Shown in pieces: positions 12,721 to 22,850 of a DNA stretch of 64,000 nt. How positions within the stretch are numbered: position 1 is the first letter of the stretch; every line of letters starts with the position of its first letter. The position numbers and the translations under genes were made by a program. The notes under the pieces were generated by a model, which was not told the DNA's origin, searched no databases, and saw nothing but the letters and a program-made list of their open reading frames with translations. The stretch comes from Osedax fenrisi (Eukaryota > Annelida > Polychaeta > Sabellida > Siboglinidae), in assembly GCA_964019155.1 (NCBI GenBank), contig OZ025239.1, forward strand, positions 104,218,298-104,282,297, read 5' to 3'.

Positions 12721-12787
12721 GTCCTTATGTGAGTTTATGTATTAATCTAACCCTCGCGTCTGCGTGAGAGTTGTTGCATCCGGTTCA
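12098..12787 (-). CDS. C-type micro-exon gene, copy 1 (3' part; first exon not found)
   Basis: Predicted minus-strand exons: 12752-12787 (36 nt), 12392-12436 (45 nt), 12201-12233 (33 nt) and 12098-12143 (46 nt with the TAA stop). Acceptors read TATTATAG, TATTACTTACAG, TTTATAAG and CCTTTTAACAG. Donors read GTTAGA, GTTATT and GTTAGT. All joins are phase 2 and stay open. Segments are EPDATTLTQTR, NATPVHTRARSKRS, RRGNSFVRRG and HTYVTNIVNIVVNK-stop. The last exon contains AATAAA overlapping the stop. Exon order, phase and splice context match the B genes, which is the main evidence. No start exon was recognised: upstream lies MULE exon M1, whose phase-1 donor does not fit this frame. In phase 1 the first three exons are also open, so a MULE fusion is a competing model. 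Family unknown. Copy 1 has Val in NATPV where the other copies have Gly. Confidence 0.5.
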
Positions 12788-12941
12788 CTATAATACGATA
12801 ACATATTAAAGTATGGCATGCATGCTATGTAATAGTAAATACTAATGTGGTGTCATAGTATGTTATCAAGTAATGATATATATCAGAGTAAATGTAGTTT
12901 ATAATGAACGCATAAATATGACACATAGTATATTAGTAAAC

Positions 12942-12983
<42 letters not shown>

Positions 12984-12990
12984 TTATATA

Positions 12991-13032
<42 letters not shown>

Positions 13033-13068
13033 TATTTATTGATAATGCAAATATATATATATATAAAC

Positions 13069-13384
13069 CTTCTCGCGACATACATTTAAGACGATTGTGG
13101 TATCCCTCACAATCATTATTTGTCCTAATAGACAATTTAAATACTGATGTTGAGAATATAGGGTGTACTTCTGATGACATCCATTGCCTCTCCATATTGT
13201 GTTTAAATTGAACTAATAGGACATCATCCGAGCTGATTGTTCTGGCTAACTTATCAAATGCAACCCGGATGTGATTATGAAGGAGAATAGGTTGGGTCAT
13301 CATATTATGTAGGAGATCTTTTGTGTACACATCCTCTTTGAACCGTGGTATTAATCCCATTCTTCCAATATTTCTCATTGTAGC
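13069..13384 (-). CDS. MULE (Mutator-like) transposase exon M, copy 1
   Basis: One 316-nt open exon. It is bounded on the minus strand by a TATACTTGACAG acceptor and a GAAG/GTTTAT donor (phase 0 in, phase 1 out). It encodes MRNIGRMGLIPRFKEDVYTK at the start and SIRTNNDCEGYHNRLKCMSR at the end. The RTNND-EG-HNRL signature is typical of the region after the DDE core in insect MULE/FLYWCH-type transposases. The catalytic exons are not visible in the array. The next expected exon (Y) lies upstream at 15219-15277, in the wrong order for splicing, so this copy is a displaced fragment. It is open and the same length in all five complete copies. The TA-repeat extension of the frame beyond the donor is intron. 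Confidence 0.75.
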
Positions 13385-13392
13385 CTGTCAAG

Positions 13393-13474
<82 letters not shown>

Positions 13475-13503
13475 TGTGTGTGTGTGTGTTTATAAATATA
13501 TAT

Positions 13504-14130
13504 CAGGGTTGGCGTTTTTTTTGGGTTTTTTCGTTAAAACCATTAAACCCGGTTTTTAGGGGTTTTTATCATTTTTTCAAAAATATAATATTTCAATGAA
13601 ATATTATATTTTTTTCATTATTATATTATTGCATAATTTTTATAAAAAGATATAGGAATTTTTAACATAATTATTTGTAGTATAATGTACATATATGTTT
13701 AGTTTGTTTATATATTTAATTAAAATTTTAGAATATCTATAGTGAATTTAATAATATTGAGAACAAATTTGTTATAATATTATCTATATAGATTTGATTG
13801 AGATATGATTTGTATATCTGTAAACTTATACATTAAGTTATATAAGGTATGAATGAATGATAAATATAATAATTATCATTATTCATAAATACAGAATCCT
13901 TTAGATATTTTGTTATTTTTCTTAATTTGTAAACAATTCTCCCTTTCTAATATTACAATACCTTTTACAACTTGTACAATAGGTGATTTAGACCCCCTTA
14001 CCATTTTTTTTTAATAATTTGCAAATGGTTTTCAAAAGGAAAATATTATAAATAATTTAGCGATGAAAGGAAATATTTAACATCATAAACTATATGAATA
14101 ATAGAATATCTATTATATGTAATGTATATG
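13504..14130. other. hAT-like terminal fragment and AT-rich filler, unit 1
   Basis: Begins CAGGGTTGGCGTTTTTT followed by GGGTTTTTT and a pairable AAAACC...GGTTTTT tract, resembling a hAT-type terminus. No matching right terminus or 8-bp duplication was found. The segment is present in units with M1, M4 and M5 and absent after M2 and M3, where (TA)n joins directly to the LINE fragment. Low-confidence class assignment. Confidence 0.3.
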
Positions 14131-14135
14131 TAACT

Positions 14136-14880
14136 TTTTCAATAAGTTTATTTAGGCTAATAAAGTCTTTGCCTGGATTCCAAATAGATGAACCATATTC
14201 AAGTAATGGACGTATATATATGATATAAGCTTTGACTAGATAGTACTAATTATTTGTAATGAAACATTTACAAATTATATTCAAGATCATATAGGATTTG
14301 CTACATATGTTATTAATATTTAATTTAATATTATCATCAAAAAACAATATCAATATCTCAAAAATGAGAGTATTTTGGAAGCAGTATTATTTAGCGAATA
14401 CACACACATATATATCAGAATTGCCGATTGACATAATTGCACATTTTTCAAATGCAATTTTAAGGTTCCATTTATTTTGTCCAATCATAAAGATAGTCTT
14501 GATTGGATATTTCGTGAGTAGTATTTCTATATAATAAAGAAATTTTAGCATCATCGGCAAAAGGAGAGCATGTTAGCTGTGATTAAAATATCGAAGGGAG
14601 GTCATTGATATATATTATTAATAGAAGAGGTCCAATAACGGAACCTTGAGGAACACATTTTTCATGAATATAACCAGATAATGCATTATTTACCTTAGTT
14701 ATTTGAACTGGTTAGGTATGAGGTACCAATTAAGTACATTACCACCAATCTCTAATTTATACATCTTCAATTGAAGTTTAGGATATCATACTTTATCAAA
14801 TGCTTTGGCCATATTCATATATATTTAGTTTACAAAATTCTACTATTCGTTAAGTTCAAGGGCGTATTTTATTTAATAGT
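14136..14880 (-). pseudogene. LINE fragment LF1 (CR1/Jockey-type reverse transcriptase remnant)
   Basis: The minus strand across frames gives NMAKAFDKV (motif A, Asp lost), CVPQGSVIGPLL (motif B, first Gly changed to Cys), YINDLPSIF, FADDAKISLLY (motif C) and RPLLEYGSSIWNPG (C-terminal region). It is a different family from the 5.4-kb LINE, judging by the wording of motif B. Interrupted by stops. Confidence 0.75.
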
Positions 14881-15755
14881 AATCCGATAGGATATGTATA
14901 ATTAATTTATAAAATTCACAACCAAATTTAAAATACATATATACAATTTAATATATAATAAATTATATGATGCTAAATTAAATGTTGTTTTAATTGTTAT
15001 AATTTTGTATATATTATACTATGTCTATTACATTTATTTTAAGCAAGTTTTATTATACATGTAATAATGAAGATACTGTGAAAAATTCATCAAGTTTGGA
15101 TAATTATTGAGAGGGTTATTATATATATTTCTTAGAAGTTATTTTTGACAGTTTGTGGAGAGATACCATATATGTGCCTATGTGATACCATATATATATA
15201 CACTATAGTGCCATTAACTTCCAGAAGCTTTGATTCTCGGTGTAATAGCTCCACCATTTTATATAAATTCATGTGATCTGTATAGTAATAGTAGTGATGT
15301 ATTATACATTATATGTATAAACTTCCGAGCGTGACATACAACATTTTAGTGATGTATAATGTGTCCATAAGAAAAATAATATTATTTCGTATTGATTTTG
15401 ATTTTATGTCAGTGTAACATTACAGTTCAATAAGTTGATAGAATCTTTACAAATATAAGTAATTTCTTGATGTACAATTTATGCTGTCTTAGGTTTTATT
15501 GTATTGTTAAAGTAAATGCAAATATGTGGATTTAAAATGTAAAAATATAGAACATTTAGTGATGTAAAAAATGTGCACATTAAAATTAGTATTATATCTT
15601 ATTTATATTGATTTTATTTTAAAGAAACATAAAAGTATAAGTTTGTGATTAAAAAAGTAAAAACATTATGTAACACTGGATTTCGTGGGCTTTTATAAAT
15701 TCAATATTCATCATATAAATATCACAGATAACCTGAATAATATATAATAACTAGC
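14881..15755. other. Unit spacer without recognised genes apart from exon Y
   Basis: AT-rich sequence repeated in every unit. It contains two diverged copies of a 'CACATT-TACATCACTAAA-TGTT' tract on the minus strand (about 15340-15370 and 15550-15580). No gene is supported except the 59-nt MULE exon at 15219-15277. Confidence 0.5.
15219..15277 (-). CDS. MULE exon Y, copy 1
   Basis: 59 nt on the minus strand with a TTACTATACAG acceptor and a GAA/GTTAAT donor. In phase 1 it reads D/HMNLYKMVELLHRESKLLE, the segment expected directly after NDCEGYHNRLKCMSRE in MULE proteins. Here it lies 1.8 kb upstream of exon M1, so it cannot follow it in the same transcript. The copy at 63731-63789 is in the correct order. 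Confidence 0.5.
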
Positions 15756-15761
15756 GACTTG

Positions 15762-15970
15762 GGTAGGTAGTAGTAGTAGTTGCTTTATTACTAAAAGTAG
15801 TTACTTTATTACTAAATGTAGTTACTACTAGTCAAGTAGTACATACTGGTCAAGGGCTACGCTCCTTGCGTAAGTAGTAGTAGTAGTTGCTTTATTACTA
15901 AAAGTAGTTACTTTATTACTAAAAGTAGTTACTTTATTACTAAAAAGAGTTACTTTATTACAAAAAAACC
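15762..15970. repeat. 21-bp minisatellite and dispersed GGCTACGCTCC repeat
   Basis: Tandem copies of GTAGTTACTTTATTACTAAAA with GTAGTAGTAGT tracts, around TACTGGTCAAGGGCTACGCT. The same composite occurs at about 26870-27060, 37978-38165 and 50515-50710. The GGCTACGCTCC core also occurs at about 5380, 18045, 21385, 29125, 32455, 40185 and 52790. CAAGG...CCTTG can form a small hairpin. Confidence 0.6.
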
Positions 15971-16026
15971 TACAAAAACTAAAACTTAATCCAACCTAAC
16001 CATAACAGTGCAAATAACTATGACCA

Positions 16027-16065
<39 letters not shown>

Positions 16066-16074
16066 ATATCACTA

Positions 16075-16240
16075 TACTTTTATAGGCTCACTCGGGAAGT
16101 AATGCAGCTAAAAAAAACCTACCAAAATTAAAACTTAACCCAACCTAACCATAACCGTGAAAATCTACTTTTATAGGCAAACTCGGGAAGTAATGCAGCT
16201 AAAAAACCTCCAAAAATTAAAACCTAACCACAACAGGGAA
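16075..16240 (-). repeat. 90-bp TATA-containing tandem repeat block T1 (2 copies)
   Basis: Copies start at 16075 and 16166. On the minus strand each has GGTTAGGTTGGGTTAAG, AGCTGCATTACTTCCCGAGT and CCTATAAAAGTA. The last looks like a TATA box, which would make the block a candidate promoter array for a minus-strand transcript. The GGTTAGGTTGGG part resembles degenerate telomere-type sequence. A (CA)n microsatellite (16022-16067) adjoins it and varies in length between units. Confidence 0.55.
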
Positions 16241-16303
16241 AATAACAATATAAATAAATATGCTTTTAGTAATAATAACAATAGTGAAGGTTCTATGGTG
16301 AAC

Positions 16304-16422
16304 TGATATGAGACAATGTATATACTGCAAATATATATCGAATGTAATCACGATGTATCGTAAGTAGTAAATCCACCCCCTACATACCGTAAAATATAGG
16401 AGGTACCCGTTAGAGATTTTGG
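16304..16422 (-). other. Conserved block delta-B1
   Basis: Lies 264 bp downstream of the B1 stop. Minus strand: CTCTAACGGGTACCTCCTAT, then GGGGGTGGATT, TACATCGTGATTA and TCTCATATCA. The possible 54-nt exon version stays open in phase 2 (GWIYYLRYIVITFDIYL). See the delta-A entry at 6104 for alternatives. Confidence 0.5.
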
Positions 16423-16685
16423 TTTTGATATAAATTGTTGTATACTAAAGTTTATGATTAGGGATATGTTAAATAATATGACATAAATACGTAAAGCCTT
16501 AAAGTGAATTAGTATAAATGTAATACATAGTAAAAAGTACAGTAATATATATAATATGATAGTTTATCTATGAATACGATAGATTTATATATTTATATAT
16601 ATATATATATATATATGTCGGCTAAAATATTAATTAATAGTTATATTAGGTAATAAAGAAAATATATGTACATGATATTTGTTTA

Positions 16686-17287
16686 TTAAAAATAATTATT
16701 CACTTGAAACATATTTTGGATATACGTGTTCCTGTTGTATGATAATATTTAGATATTTATATATAGTTTAGTATACTATCGTTTTACAACTAACCCAATT
16801 GGCCTTTGCCTGCCATTGTTTCTCCTCCTTATAAAAGCATGTTTATATATATATATATATATTACACTAATAATACTTAAACTATTATAATTATATAGTG
16901 TACCTTGCTCTTTTAGGCTTTTTAATAAGTTCTGTACCATCATTCCTATAATAATACATATGCGTGTATAATATAGTACAGAAGAAAATAAGTAAAGGTA
17001 TTCATATATTCGTATAGTATATATATATATATTACGTAGCATATATGTGGTATGATTATCTATTTGAAAATTACTTAACTTAAAAAATACTAAAACAATT
17101 ATTAAAAGTGACAGTAAAAATGTCTTATATTAGATACGGCTATATAGCTTTGTTTATATAAATATATAATAGTACGATTGACTATTAAGCTAACCCTCTC
17201 TTCCCAAGTGCTGTGGGTGTATCTATCTGAGGTAAACTATAAGATGATATCATGTTATATTTGTCACGTATAATATGTAACGGTATC

Positions 17288-17360
<73 letters not shown>

Positions 17361-17462
17361 ATCATAAACTAATGCTATAGATAAGTAATTGTCTTATACT
17401 CAATGAATTAATAGTAAAAAATATAATATTATTATCTATTATAAAATATATATGATATATGT

Positions 17463-17496
<34 letters not shown>

Positions 17497-17583
17497 GTTT
17501 AAATATGTAATATAATATATGTATAGGTTAAGCTATATAGATGATATATAGATATATAGATGATATATATAGATGATATGACA

Positions 17584-17621
<38 letters not shown>

Positions 17622-17808
17622 TATACTGATATATATGCATACATATAGTATATATTAACCTGGTAGGTATTTGTGCATCCTCTATGGGAGGGTCTAGATA
17701 CGCCTCTTCATATATCGACTCTTCCGAGGACGTATCTAGATCCTCTGTAGAGTCGCTGTCGTGACCATTGTCGATCGATGATAGATCTTCGTTCTGGTCC
17801 TCGATCAT
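16686..17808 (-). CDS. B-type micro-exon gene, copy 1 (five exons, 103 aa predicted)
   Basis: Predicted minus-strand exons: 17660-17808 (ATG start, 149 nt), 17195-17236 (42), 16904-16945 (42), 16795-16827 (33) and 16686-16731 (46 with TAA). All joins are phase 2. Acceptors are CTTATAG, TTATTATAG, TTTTATAAG and CATACAACAG; donors GTTAAT, GTTAGC, GTACAC and GTTAGT. Exon 1 is strongly acidic (DSDSTEDLDTSSEESIYEEA). Exons 3 and 4 are basic (NDGTELIKKPKRA and RRNNGRQRPIG) and resemble a nuclear localisation signal. The last exon reads NTYIQNMFQVNNYF-stop, with AATAAA overlapping the stop. No signal peptide or membrane segment is seen. For exon 2 a nearer acceptor (TTTACCTCAG) would give 32 nt and break the frame, so CTTATAG was preferred. 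The support is reading-frame continuity and homology to the C genes. Function unknown; nuclear action is only inferred from composition. Confidence 0.55.
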
Positions 17809-17841
17809 ATTTTCTTCGGAATAATATTCCGAAGAAAATAT
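17807..17841. promoter_or_regulatory. Near-perfect palindrome at the B1 start codon
   Basis: 17-bp arms ATATTTTCTTCGGAATA and TATTCCGAAGAAAATAT with a one-base centre. The left arm overlaps the ATG at 17806-17808, so the mRNA could fold a hairpin immediately before and over the start. Present in all six B copies (near 21144, 28886, 32219, 39955 and 52559). Upstream is TATATAG/GCTACGGGGCAACGG, a possible 5' UTR exon edge. Confidence 0.6.
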
Positions 17842-18103
17842 TATAAACCGTTGCCCCGTAGCCTATATATATATATATATATATATAATAACCGAATACA
17901 TGTTGAATTTAGGGAATGTACAACATATTCATAATTATTATTACACAACTTATAAAAAGGTACTAACGTTCGGCTGGGAATACCTGTAACATTATATAAT
18001 AGAATTAGAAATAATACTAGCGGACTTGGGTACTTGTCAAGGGCTACGCTCCTTGTGTAAGTATTTACTTTAGTAGTAGTTACTTTATTACTAAAAGTAG
18101 TTA

Positions 18104-19110
18104 CACTGTTAGAAAATAACCTTTAGTGACTAGCTGAGAAAACCTTATGAAATTCGACCTATGTGTTAAGGTTTCATGTACCTTTCGCATTCGTTTAGCG
18201 AGCACTAAAGGTTTTCATAACCTTTACTGATATTTGAAAAGGTACTAAAGGTTTTATGCAAATATATAAATATTAGTATAAATAAATAAAAATAAATTAA
18301 ATTAAAATAAATATTAGTATCTTAACATAGTAAGTAGTAACATATCAAAATAATAACTTATATATTATAATATATTATATAATTTCATTTAAGTTAGATT
18401 TAAAACTTAAATTCAATAATAAATCATTTTAATATTGAATACAATATTTAATCAATATGCAATTGCTATATATTCAATATTGGGCAATTAGTTCAACATG
18501 ATTTCCAATTGTATTATCAATGTAATTATGATTAACATTTTACTTTATGAGTCACCCGAATTAGATTCTGATAATGTAGTAAAATATAGGATTACTTAAA
18601 TAATTTTAGTTTTTAAAATAATATTTTATTTAATAAAAACAGTATATAAACTTAAATATAAAAGTAAAATAATAACTATTAATTAATTTGCATAGATACA
18701 AATTAAATCAATATTTCAAAATAATTAAAAGGTATTATATAATATTTTATTTCTATAATAAAAAAATTATATAAACTTAATAATACTTAATTAACATACA
18801 ATTACTATTGTTGTTTGCTGGATACACATAACCTTTACTCGCATTTAGGAGACCAGTAAAGGTACACATAACCTTTACTAGAATTGATGAGATCATTAAA
18901 GGTACAAATAACCTTTAATCGAATTTATGAGACCAGTAAAAGTACAAATAACCTTTAATCGAATTGATGAGATCATTAAAGGTTTTAAATAAAGGTTCCC
19001 AAAACCTTTAGTGCATAGATGAATAAAATAACTCGTAATGCGCGTCATAAACCTTTTACACAGCTTCAGCATTCATTAAAGGTTTTAAAGGAGAAATATT
19101 TTTAACGGTG
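18104..19110. mobile_element. Non-autonomous CACTG-ended DNA element, copy 1 (1007 bp)
   Basis: Ends are CACTGTTAGAAAAT and, inverted, CACCGTTAAAAATA, with a TA on each side. The empty-site sequence AAAGTAGTTACTTTATTAC is still recognisable around it. Ends of this type and a TA duplication fit the CACTA-Mirage-Chapaev (CMC) group, probably Mirage-like. AACCTTTA in both orientations is repeated near both ends, like the subterminal repeats that CACTA transposases bind. At 18829-18988 there are four 40-bp repeats, each a hairpin (AACCTTTA...TAAAGGT). No transposase is encoded. Confidence 0.65.
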
Positions 19111-19241
19111 TACTTTATTACTAAAATAACTATTACTTAAAGAACTGTATTACTAAAAAAAAACCTAAAAAAATTAAAACTTAACACACCCTAACCATAA
19201 CAGTGAATAACACTATGCCCACACATATACACACATCACTA

Positions 19242-19600
19242 TACTTTTATAGGCTCACTCGGGAAGTAATGCAGCTAAAAAAAACCACCAAAATTAAAAC
19301 TTAACCCAACCTAACCACAACAGTGAAAATATACTTTTATAGGTAAACTCGGGAAGTAATGTAGCTAAAAAAACCTACGAAAATTAAAACTTAACCCAAC
19401 CTAAGCACAACCGTGAAAATATACTTTTATAGGCTCACTCGGGAAGTAATGCAGCTAAAAAAAACCTACCAAAATTAAAACTTAACCCAACCTAACCATA
19501 ACCGTGAAAATCTACTTTTATAGGCAAACTCGGGAAGTAATGCAGCTAAAAAACCTCCAAAAATTAAAACCTAACCACAACAGGGAAAATAACAATATAA
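19242..19600 (-). repeat. 90-bp TATA-containing tandem repeat block T2 (4 copies)
   Basis: Copy starts 19242, 19332, 19422 and 19513. It lies upstream of gene B1 (minus strand), separated from it by the CACTG element, so it is a candidate ancestral promoter region of B1. Confidence 0.55.
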
Positions 19601-19650
19601 ATAAATATGCTTTTAGTAATAATAACAATAGTGAAGGTTCTATGGTGAAC

Positions 19651-19769
19651 TGATATGAGACAATGTATATACTGCAAATATATATCGAATGTAATCACGA
19701 TGTATCGTAAGTAGTAAATCCACCCCCTACATACCGTAAAATATAGGAGGTACCCGTTAGAGATTTTGG
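19651..19769 (-). other. Conserved block delta-B2
   Basis: Same sequence as delta-B1 as far as read by eye; 262 bp downstream of the B2 stop. Confidence 0.5.
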
Positions 19770-20030
19770 TTTTGATATAAATTGTTGTATACTAAAGTTT
19801 ATGATTAGGGATATGTTAAATAATATGACATAAATACGTAAAGCCTTAAAGTGAATTAGTATAAATGTAATACATAGTAAAAAGTACAGTAATATATATA
19901 ATATGATAGTTTATCTATGAATACGATAGATTTATATATTTATATATATATATATATATATGTCGGCTAAAATATTAATTAATAGTTATATTAGGTAATA
20001 AAGAAAATATATGTACATGATATTTGTTTA

Positions 20031-20630
20031 TTAAAAATAATTATTCACTTGAAACATATTTTGGATATACGTGTTCCTGTTGTATGATAATATTTAGATA
20101 TTTATATATAGTTTAGTATACTATCGTTTTACAACTAACCCAATTGGCCTTTGCCTGCCATTGTTTCTCCTCCTTATAAAAGCATGTTTATATATATATA
20201 TATATTACACTAATAATACTTAAACTATTATAATTATATAGTGTACCTTGCTCTTTTAGGCTTTTTAATAAGTTCTGTACCATCATTCCTATAATAATAC
20301 ATATGCGTGTATAATATAGTACAGAAGAAAATAAGTAAAGGTATTCATATATTCGTATAGTATATATATATATATTACGTAGCATATATGTGGTATGATT
20401 ATCTATTTGAAAATTACTTAACTTAAAAAATACTAAAACAATTATTAAAAGTGACAGTAAAAATGTCTTATATTAGATACGGCTATATAGCTTTGTTTAT
20501 ATAAATATATAATAGTACGATTGACTATTAAGCTAACCCTCTCTTCCCAAGTGCTGTGGGTGTATCTATCTGAGGTAAACTATAAGATGATATCATGTTA
20601 TATTTGTCACGTATAATATGTAACGGTATC

Positions 20631-20672
<42 letters not shown>

Positions 20673-20803
20673 ATATATATATATATATATATATATAGTG
20701 AATCATAAACTAATGCTATAGATAAGTAATTGTCTTATACTCAATGAATTAATAGTAAAAAATATAATATTATTATCTATTATAAAATATATATGATATA
20801 TGT

Positions 20804-20835
<32 letters not shown>

Positions 20836-20922
20836 GTTTAAATATGTAATATAATATATGTATAGGTTAAGCTATATAGATGATATATAGATATATAGAT
20901 GATATATATAGATGATATGACA

Positions 20923-20958
<36 letters not shown>

Positions 20959-21145
20959 TATACTGATATATATGCATACATATAGTATATATTAACCTGG
21001 TAGGTATTTGTGCATCCTCTATGGGAGGGTCTAGATACGCCTCTTCATATATCGACTCTTCCGAGGACGTATCTAGATCCTCTGTAGAGTCGCTGTCGTG
21101 ACCATTGTCGATCGATGATAGATCTTCGTTCTGGTCCTCGATCAT
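20031..21145 (-). CDS. B-type micro-exon gene, copy 2
   Basis: Exons 20997-21145, 20538-20579, 20247-20288, 20140-20172 and 20031-20076. Predicted protein is the same as copy 1; introns differ only in (TA)n length. It is the second B gene of unit 1, made by a duplication of about 3.34 kb. Confidence 0.55.
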
Positions 21146-21442
21146 ATTTTCTTCGGAATAATATTCCGAAGAAAATATTATAAACCGTTGCCCCGTAGCC
21201 TATATATATATATATATATATATATAATAACCGAATACATGTTGAATTTAGGGAATGTACAACATATTCATAATTATTATTACACAACTTATAAAAAGGT
21301 ACTAACGTTCGGCTGGGAATACCTGTAACATTATATAATAGAATTAGAAATAATACTAGCGGACTTGGGTACTTGTCAAGGGCTACGCTCCTTGTGTAAG
21401 TATTTACTTTAGTAGTAGTTACTTTATTACTAAAAGTAGTTA

Positions 21443-22449
21443 CACTGTTAGAAAATAACCTTTAGTGACTAGCTGAGAAAACCTTATGAAATTCGACCTA
21501 TGTGTTAAGGTTTCATGTACCTTTCGCATTCGTTTAGCGAGCACTAAAGGTTTTCATAACCTTTACTGATATTTGAAAAGGTACTAAAGGTTTTATGCAA
21601 ATATATAAATATTAGTATAAATAAATAAAAATAAATTAAATTAAAATAAATATTAGTATCTTAACATAGTAAGTAGTAACATATCAAAATAATAACTTAT
21701 ATATTATAATATATTATATAATTTCATTTAAGTTAGATTTAAAACTTAAATTCAATAATAAATCATTTTAATATTGAATACAATATTTAATCAATATGCA
21801 ATTGCTATATATTCAATATTGGGCAATTAGTTCAACATGATTTCCAATTGTATTATCAATGTAATTATGATTAACATTTTACTTTATGAGTCACCCGAAT
21901 TAGATTCTGATAATGTAGTAAAATATAGGATTACTTAAATAATTTTAGTTTTTAAAATAATATTTTATTTAATAAAAACAGTATATAAACTTAAATATAA
22001 AAGTAAAATAATAACTATTAATTAATTTGCATAGATACAAATTAAATCAATATTTCAAAATAATTAAAAGGTATTATATAATATTTTATTTCTATAATAA
22101 AAAAATTATATAAACTTAATAATACTTAATTAACATACAATTACTATTGTTGTTTGCTGGATACACATAACCTTTACTCGCATTTAGGAGACCAGTAAAG
22201 GTACACATAACCTTTACTAGAATTGATGAGATCATTAAAGGTACAAATAACCTTTAATCGAATTTATGAGACCAGTAAAAGTACAAATAACCTTTAATCG
22301 AATTGATGAGATCATTAAAGGTTTTAAATAAAGGTTCCCAAAACCTTTAGTGCATAGATGAATAAAATAACTCGTAATGCGCGTCATAAACCTTTTACAC
22401 AGCTTCAGCATTCATTAAAGGTTTTAAAGGAGAAATATTTTTAACGGTG
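21443..22449. mobile_element. CACTG-ended DNA element, copy 2 (1007 bp)
   Basis: Same TA flanks and four 40-bp hairpin repeats as copy 1. It was copied with the array, not inserted anew. Confidence 0.65.
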
Positions 22450-22580
22450 TACTTTATTACTAAAATAACTATTACTTAAAGAACTGTATTACTAAAAAAA
22501 AACCTAAAAAAATTAAAACTTAACACACCCTAACCATAACAGTGAATAACACTATGCCCACACATATACACACATCACTA

Positions 22581-22850
22581 TACTTTTATAGGCTCACTCG
22601 GGAAGTAATGCAGCTAAAAAAAACCACCAAAATTAAAACTTAACCCAACCTAACCACAACAGTGAAAATATACTTTTATAGGTAAACTCGGGAAGTAATG
22701 TAGCTAAAAAAACCTACGAAAATTAAAACTTAACCCAACCTAAGCACAACCGTGAAAATATACTTTTATAGGTTCACTTGGGAAGTAATGCAGCTAAAAA
22801 AAACCTACCAAAATTAAAAATTAACCCAACCTAACAACAACCGTGACAAT
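22581..22850 (-). repeat. 90-bp repeat block T3 (3 copies)
   Basis: Copy starts 22581, 22671 and 22761. The third copy has the variant GGTTCACTTGGGAAG and leads directly into the A module at about 22850. Confidence 0.55.

Noticed and set aside
12899..13068. Extension of the MULE exon frame into a YIYIYI tail
   Set aside because: This is (TA)n translated past a good GTTTAT splice donor; treated as intron.
14298..14534. 78-codon + strand ORF repeated in the units (25400, 36509 and 62812)
   Set aside because: Antisense shadow of the LINE fragment, whose motifs are on the minus strand.
15762..15970. GTAGTAGTAGT tracts as a coding repeat
   Set aside because: Part of a 21-bp non-coding minisatellite with frequent stops.
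16000..16240. CCTAACC-rich tracts as true telomeric repeats
   Set aside because: They occur once per 90-bp repeat and are degenerate; no (TTAGG)n run is present.
16304..16422. Hammerhead-like CTGATATGAG in delta-B on the + strand
   Set aside because: The core would need CTGATGA and a GAAA partner; the extra TA and lack of GAAA rule it out by eye.
16776..17042. Single 88-codon ORF covering two B exons
   Set aside because: It reads through an intron with TA repeats; the spliced model agrees with the C genes and the acidic first exon.
18829..18988. Regularly spaced 40-bp repeats, possible CRISPR
   Set aside because: The repeats are contiguous, palindromic and without unique spacers, and lie in a eukaryotic DNA element.
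21045..21287. 80-codon frame opposite/overlapping B exon 1 in another frame (also 32120, 39856 and 52460)
   Set aside because: Shifted-frame shadow of the acidic exon plus microsatellite; no homology or splice support.
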